DNA from: Paragordius varius
Taxonomy: Eukaryota > Nematomorpha
Length of the DNA stretch: 64,000 nt
Direction of reading: 5' to 3'
Assembly: GCA_964247055.1 (NCBI GenBank)
Contig: OZ176052.1
Location: 8,122,001 to 8,186,000 of the forward strand
Numbering within the stretch: the first letter of the stretch is position 1; each line of letters starts with the position of its first letter. Of this stretch, positions 55,981-64,000 are shown piece by piece. Made by a program: the position numbers and the translations under genes. The notes beneath the pieces were generated by a model. The model was not told where the DNA came from, did not search any database, and saw only the letters and a program-made list of their open reading frames with translations.

Positions 55981-57799
55981 TTTTCCTTTATCTACTTTTA
56001 CATTTTTTATGGTAGTCTTTATTTAAATTTAGTTGGGGAGTTAAGAGACGTCGTTAACATGATGTTGAATTTCATTACACTGTGCGCGCAAAAAGAAAAT
56101 TGTTCTATCATTCAATAACTGTTACCTTCAGTATAATAGGATTAACTGGAAAATTATTTTACTCATAAATCAAAAGTCGAATGATTTCATTTACTGCAGA
56201 TTTATTAAATGCTTCTTTGACCAGTTATTAGAGTATTTTTATTATAAGCCCTATCGGAGAGAAAAATCCCTAAGCAGAAGTTTAATTTTTACACCAGAGA
56301 TTCAAACAGGGAAAAATGTGGATCCAGAACCAGGGTTGTTTCTCTATAACAGGAACCCCGTCGGTTCTTTAAATTGGGGAAACTATACTAGGGTTTAAAA
56401 TTCAAACTTTTTTGATTCAAAATTGACGCCACCATTTTTAGCTTTAATTCTGTACTATTCAAGCTTTTTAAGAAATACAAATCCTAATTAATAATATACG
56501 TTTAGGATTATCTTTATGACACATATTAACTTGGTCGCAAATCATCGAACAAGATTTTCAAATCTTGAACATACCACGAAATGTAACAAACAGAGAAATT
56601 CCCAGTATCTGGGCCAAAATAATAACACCTATTAACGAATAAAATTTAGTTAATTCGCACTTTCCTCTTGCGGCATAATATGCGATGAAAATGCGATTTT
56701 TTAATTTTGGATAATAAAAGAAAAATAGAAATATTTTTTTCTTATATATAAATCGCATTTGTTATTTCTATATTTATAAATTTGAAGCTTTTAGCCATCG
56801 GATGATATAAGATTTATTTTTGAGCCCCATTTGTCGCATAGTGTAATTTTCCGCCTAAGATATTTTTATTAGAGGAAATTTATGCATCCAATTAGTTTTA
56901 AACATGAGACTATAGTTTATACCCTATTTTAAATTTGAACTGCTATTTTGAGATATTTTGTATCGTACGAAAATAATTTTAATTAAATAGTCATAAATAA
57001 TGTGTAATTAGTTACTCTCAATTAGATGTATAAAGCTAATTTAGTAAAAATGAATTTTTAAAAAAACCACCTACATATTAAAGCTTTGATTTTTCCACAA
57101 CTAATTACAATTTCTAAATTAAGTGTAACAATTTCATATCTAATCTTATTATGTCACCCAGAATAATGAGGTTTATTAAAAAATATTAATAAATTCAAAA
57201 ATGGTTGTCATTAAGGAAAAAATATTTCTATTTTTGTTTTTATGTTTTGTCCGTATAAATTTAATTATGTAAGTTTGGAGAACTTAAAACTTTAGTTGCT
57301 CCAAAATGAATTTGATTCTTATTTGATAAGATTTGATCGCTAAATGAATAAAATTTATATATAAATTTCGTTGGTTTTAATAAAATTCGTGGGTTTTTTC
57401 GAAATCTACTTTAAACATTTCAAATTTGAGGATATCATATTCACCCTTAAACATTTCATACTCACCCTAAAATTAAATTAAGTGACAAATCAAACTTAAG
57501 TGATCATTTTAACTTTACAAAAGCCCAATATTCATATATGTGCTCATAAATGCCTTTGGAAAAACAACGGCACAACATCGATTCTCAATTATCACTTACA
57601 CAGGTCTGGTAACAATAAAAATAATACATCTGGAGTTGCATTCCTTATTTATATTACTATGATAACATAATTATTAACTATGTGAAAACCGAGTTCTTAA
57701 CATTAAAATTTTAGATAAAATATTTTATCTTTTCTCCAATTAAGCACCACAATATGTATTATCTAAAAATAAACACAGTTTTATGATTTCTTGCAAGAA
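55981..57799. other. Intergenic spacer after PABP
   Basis: AT-rich. It contains a possible 772-bp element at 56075-56846 with ends TTACACTGTGCGCG and the complement of TTACACTATGCGAC. No gene is supported. Confidence 0.35.
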
Positions 57800-58990
57800 A
57801 AACTCTCTTTAATCCTGGACAATGTATTTTTAATTTTAATGGGTGACCTCGATGCCCAGTTCGGGAAGCAATACATTGCTAATATGCATGGAGGATAGGA
57901 ACTGATGACATGAACGACAAAGGGCTACATTTGATCGATTTTTCACGAATCAGTAACAATAATTACATCAGAAGGTCTGACATAAGATGTTCAAACTATA
58001 CATGCTCACAGATGACGCAAAAAACTGCCGAATTTAAATCTTACCTCAAAACATTAAACTCGGACCAAGCTTGGGTAATTTATAATATACTTGTATCCAG
58101 ACAGTTAAATGTCTGGTGCGTAGAATAAAGGTCAATCAGAATTTTGGTGGAAAGAAAGAAAACATATAAAAAAGAAAAATTTAGCACAGGCGTTTAAAGG
58201 AAAAGAGACTAGTAATAAAAATTAAATCAAGAATCAAAGAATTTATGGAAAAATTATAAGAGAAACAAAAAATAAAGCTCTAAAGCTTAAAAAATAGTTA
58301 CATTAAAACTAAGATCAAAATTGTTTGTTCATGGTCTAAAAGCAATATTAATTGCACAACTGCACCACAATCAGTGAAAGTAGACAATAATTGACCAATA
58401 TGTAGATGCCTCAAACCCTCTAATTTTTGAAGTAAAATCCCATCACGTCGATTCCTATTCAAAGCTGCGCTGAAAACTTAACAGATTTAGATATCATTAC
58501 TGCTTTAATCAAAATGAACCGTAGACATTATTTAATTGATTGATTGTCAGTTACCGAACTCATATCTCGCAACTTTATTCAATAATATGATAAAAGACGA
58601 AATACCAAAATCACACGAAAAAATATATGAAAAAGTATTATAAAATCTTACCCAAAATACATCTAAACGAAATGCAATGAGGGTTCCAATCAAAGTAGAC
58701 GATTTGGCTCTTAAGTTAAACTAGAAATACCATAGTCAAGATTAAAAAACCTTAAGGAATAAGTAAGAGTTTCTAATAAAAATCTGACTCCACCAATGAT
58801 CCATATTAAGCCCAACTCTGTTTAATGTTATTTTGGAAAAAATATTAATTCAAAACCGCCATCCCATTTAATACTTTATGTATAGATCCAAAACTAATAC
58901 TCAATCTGAATCCTATTAAAAATATTATGAGAAACCTCCGATTACAATGGACCCGTACTGAAAGACGAGAAACTCATATCCATGTATCAT
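57800..58990 (+). mobile_element. Non-LTR retrotransposon (LINE) fragment
   Basis: An endonuclease-like stretch reads ILMGDLDAQFGKQ, then a position like HG-G...NDKGLHLIDF (57830-57950), matching the GDFNAxxG...NxNGxxLxxF pattern of RTE/jockey/CR1-type LINEs. About 850 bases on, SILSPTLFNVILEKILIQ (58796-58851) matches the reverse-transcriptase phrase LSPxLFNxxLE. Frames shift and stops intervene, so it is dead. Ends are undefined. Confidence 0.65.
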
Positions 58991-60493
58991 ATCAATAGTG
59001 AGTACCAATTGGTCTAAAAATACTTATTTATAGGTAAATTGAAATGTTTATGAGTGAATTTGTGTTCAAGGGTAATGTAAATGGTATACCTTTATTGTTT
59101 TTAGTAAATATAAATTTTTATTTAATTACACTATGCGAGCGTTCATCTAAATTTTATAAATATCTATATCCCGATTTTTAAACATTGCACGTGTATGATC
59201 TGAAACATACTATGAATTATTTAATTGTTATTCGGATCGCTATTGTGTAGGTTAGACGTTCATAATGTAGATAAGGTCGAATGGCAATGTATAAATTTGG
59301 TATTTGGGTTTTTTCATTATGCATAAAAATTGATAAAACATAACCCACGCATGTTGAACTCTTTAATGGTTATTTAATGGTGTTGTTTACGGTTATTTAG
59401 GATTCAGATTAAATCTTTTGTGATTGTTTGGAAGGAGTTCCTAGGTCGGTTTACTTTCCAATATTTTCCACTTTCCAAATTTTAAGACCTTATCATTTGA
59501 TTTTTTGGCCTTGAAAGCTTTATAATTACCATGTACCGCGTTAATTGCATTTATTTTTTAAAATAAATTTGTTTGTTTTTTAATTAAATGAATCGATAAA
59601 AAGGACATGATATGGTTATATTTTAAAATTTATAGTTTCGGCATTATTCAAGCCCAGAATTTTCCGTTGAAATATAAATGCAAGATAATTTACCCAAATG
59701 TCTTTAATAACTGTGGCATGCCCTTATATATTTTTCAATAAACAGCTATTATTAATCCATTATTTATTGCTGAAATCAAAATTCAAACATTTCAAAAATA
59801 AATTATAAGATCCGCTTAAAATTTCGAATGTTCAACCATTATATAATTTATAATATTTGTTTATTATAAAATATTATTAAAGATAAAAATAACAATTAAA
59901 AACAAAATAAAAAAACTATTTTATATTTATATATTCACTGTCAGCGTCATTATGTGGAGAGAAGTCCCTAAAATGTTAAGATTTCTACACTCTATAAAGT
60001 TAATAGAAATTAATACTAAGGCTAGTGTTTTTATTTAGGAATGGATTTGCAAAATAATCGTGGTTTATTGCTATGCATAAAAATAAGCCAAACTTTTTCT
60101 CGTACAAATTTTCGATCACAATAAAATCAGTTTTATATGATAGTAGCGTCGTTCACACAATTTACGAAAATGAAAATATATACTTTCTCTATTTATATAG
60201 GCAACTGGTGATTTAATAGATTATTTTTACCATTATTTACGTATGAATAAATAAGTGCATATAAAATGTTTGATGAAAGAAGGCATTTTTAATGTTATTA
60301 TGATATTAACGGTAAGAATGTAATTGGTTGGACCCAATTTTAAAGTGTTACTTTTAACTAATCAAATTATTCAATATAATATAAATGGATAGTAATCAAA
60401 TTTTTATACTGTAAAACTTTGTTTGTGACATTTAAATTTAAATCGTAAAAAAAGTTCGAAAGAAAATGGAAAAAATTATATAATAGTGTTGAG
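58991..60493. other. Intergenic spacer downstream of Rab11
   Basis: AT-rich sequence without recognised genes. A further TTACACTATGCGAGCG phrase at 59126 resembles the ends at 56075 and 56846. Confidence 0.35.
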
Positions 60494-60509
60494 AAAATCT
60501 AAGTGTGCT

Positions 60510-62610
<2,101 letters not shown>

Positions 62611-63519
62611 GAAAAACAATGTGATTAACTATTATGGCGAATGAGCCTATGAATTTTTCAGATTTGATGATACGACTCTAGTTAAGGATTTTTTTTTAAA
62701 TCTTCATAATAACAATTAATTATAAATCCATAATAATTTCATATATCTAAAAAATCAAACATTCAAATGTTTTTAGTTTCATCTAAATTGTATCATTTAT
62801 TTATTTCCATTAAAATGTGAATGCATGAGATAAAAGTTTAAGACTTTTTAGGCTAATTGATTTAATTATAAAGATAAACTGCTAATGATATAGCTATTAA
62901 AAAAATTTATCTTTATTGAGGGATTTTATTCCCAGGCATTTTGTGATCAAATATTTTACCGAGTTTGAAATAATATGAGAATATATATGCATTTGTATAA
63001 CACACTGCGTCCATTGGGGAGAAAAAAATATCCTATTTGTATTCTGATTAATAAGCGTCTTAAGATTATGGTGTTTTAAGTTTTGATGCCTAGTGGTCAT
63101 ATAAGAAAACAATTTGCACTTTTGTAATGAATGCTTGATACATAGAAATGGTAGTAGCGCACATTTTTTGGTTAAATGCCTTATTCCAAACAATATCATT
63201 GTAGCATATGTTATTGTCAGAGCTAAGATAGGGGCGATTTTTCGCTATTTCTTTAGTGTAGTAACGACAGCTTAAACTGTTAGATGTGATTAATATCAAC
63301 GATTGCATTGTTAGCTTGGTTTCTTTAGCTAAATATAGATCCTACGCATTTTACATCATCCACGTTTTTTTGAGCCTTCAACATTGCAGACATAAGCTGT
63401 ACATGTTTTTGGCTCTAGTGATGTGGACGAAGTTAGAAAACTTTATTTTAAGGCATAAGCCGTATAAGAATTTTTCAGGTTTGATTTTATCCAGGATTTC
63501 AGTGTTTTAATCTTATCTT
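62611..63519. other. Upstream region of Rab11
   Basis: AT-rich; should contain the Rab11 promoter and 5' leader on the - strand. No motif is defensible and no gene is seen. Confidence 0.35.
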
Positions 63520-63830
63520 TCCAATTTATCTGCAGCAATTCTCTACAAGACCACATTCGACATTGATATACCTTTCATCTCCTATCTTTGTCCAATTTGA
63601 GGCGTACAGCATGCTTGGGAAGATCAGCGATTTGACCAGTCTGATTTTGGTTTTAAGTTTGATATCGTGGGAAGACCATAGTTTTTGTATTTAATCATAT
63701 TTGCTTTGCCAATTGCTATTCTTCTTTTGGGTGCTATTGTTATATGCGTTGATTAAACTACCAAGATAAATGTATTACATGATTTGGGTACCCATAAATG
63801 CTAAAATATTGGGTGGGGTGATAAAAAAAT
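63520..63830 (-). mobile_element. LINE fragment, 3' part of reverse transcriptase
   Basis: On the - strand a stretch reads YPNHVIHLGSLIN, then LWSSHDIKLKTKIRLVKSL, then FPSMLYASNWT. This is the order YLGSxI...W.S..I...TKxRLxxSLxxPxLLYxxxxWT seen just after the catalytic domain of RTE/jockey-type LINEs. It is interrupted by a stop and lacks the rest of the element. Confidence 0.7.
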
Positions 63831-64000
63831 CGCACATGACTTGTAAACCAAGCGTGGCAAGTTGAGCAAGATTACTTAAGCCAGCAAGCGTACACTTGAA
63901 GATCGGTGATAAAAAAATAAAGTCAAGTCTTTTGCTAATGGATGCAACATTTTTTTGCCACCCAATTCAAATTTTATGGAAAAATTTTTGATCATTTTCA
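63831..64000. other. Right edge of window
   Basis: 170 bases without a recognised feature; this may be more of the LINE fragment. Confidence 0.3.

Overview
This is AT-rich metazoan nuclear DNA. The genes are interrupted by GT-AG introns and the spaces between them are full of transposon debris. Four genes are recognisable from conserved sequence: cytochrome c (+, 25.5 kb), an adenomatous polyposis coli (APC) homologue (-, 36.2-44.4 kb, 5' end not found), cytoplasmic poly(A)-binding protein (+, 49.2-55.7 kb, 16 exons, 768 aa) and Rab11 (-, 60.5-62.6 kb, 6 exons, 215 aa). Two leucine-rich-repeat (LRR) transmembrane genes and an LRR relic between them occupy 0.3-19.5 kb on the + strand. A secreted orphan (202 aa, 4 exons) lies on the - strand at 26.0-29.9 kb, tail to tail with cytochrome c.

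The most striking property is the intron size distribution. Nine introns in four conserved genes are only 22-27 bp long (cytochrome c 24; PABP 27 and 26; Rab11 22, 25, 24, 25; APC 22 and 22). All are GT-AG and all are needed to restore conserved protein sequence. The same genes also hold ordinary introns of 0.07-3 kb that contain transposons. Metazoan introns this short have been reported for dicyemid mesozoans, so a dicyemid or another intron-shrinking lineage is possible, but the taxon is inference only.

The second notable item is a complete hammerhead ribozyme on the - strand at 20764-20804. It sits in the middle of a 213-bp element whose 41-bp inverted ends differ at one position.

Mobile DNA, left to right: a non-autonomous Helitron (2285-9807) split by a hAT element (3565-9462, TSD GCCTATGG). 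That hAT element contains a fold-back element (4037-5267, TTA repeats) and a second, transposase-bearing hAT (5277-8688, TSD TATATATG). Further on are two tRNA-derived SINEs, two CACTA-like elements (15189-16298 and 27919-29048, TAA repeats), two copies of a hAT MITE (14666-16500 and 35071-35748), more Helitron copies at 23.0-25.2, 33.3-34.7 and 39.4-40.5 kb, a Ty3-like retroelement fossil near 31 kb, a GC-richer palindromic element at 31.9-33.1 kb, a hAT-like MITE at 43.1 kb, a composite repeat block at 44.6-48.6 kb, and LINE fragments at 57.8-59.0 and 63.5-63.8 kb.

No tRNA, rRNA or CRISPR array was seen. Exon boundaries were worked out by hand from splice signals, reading phase and family conservation.
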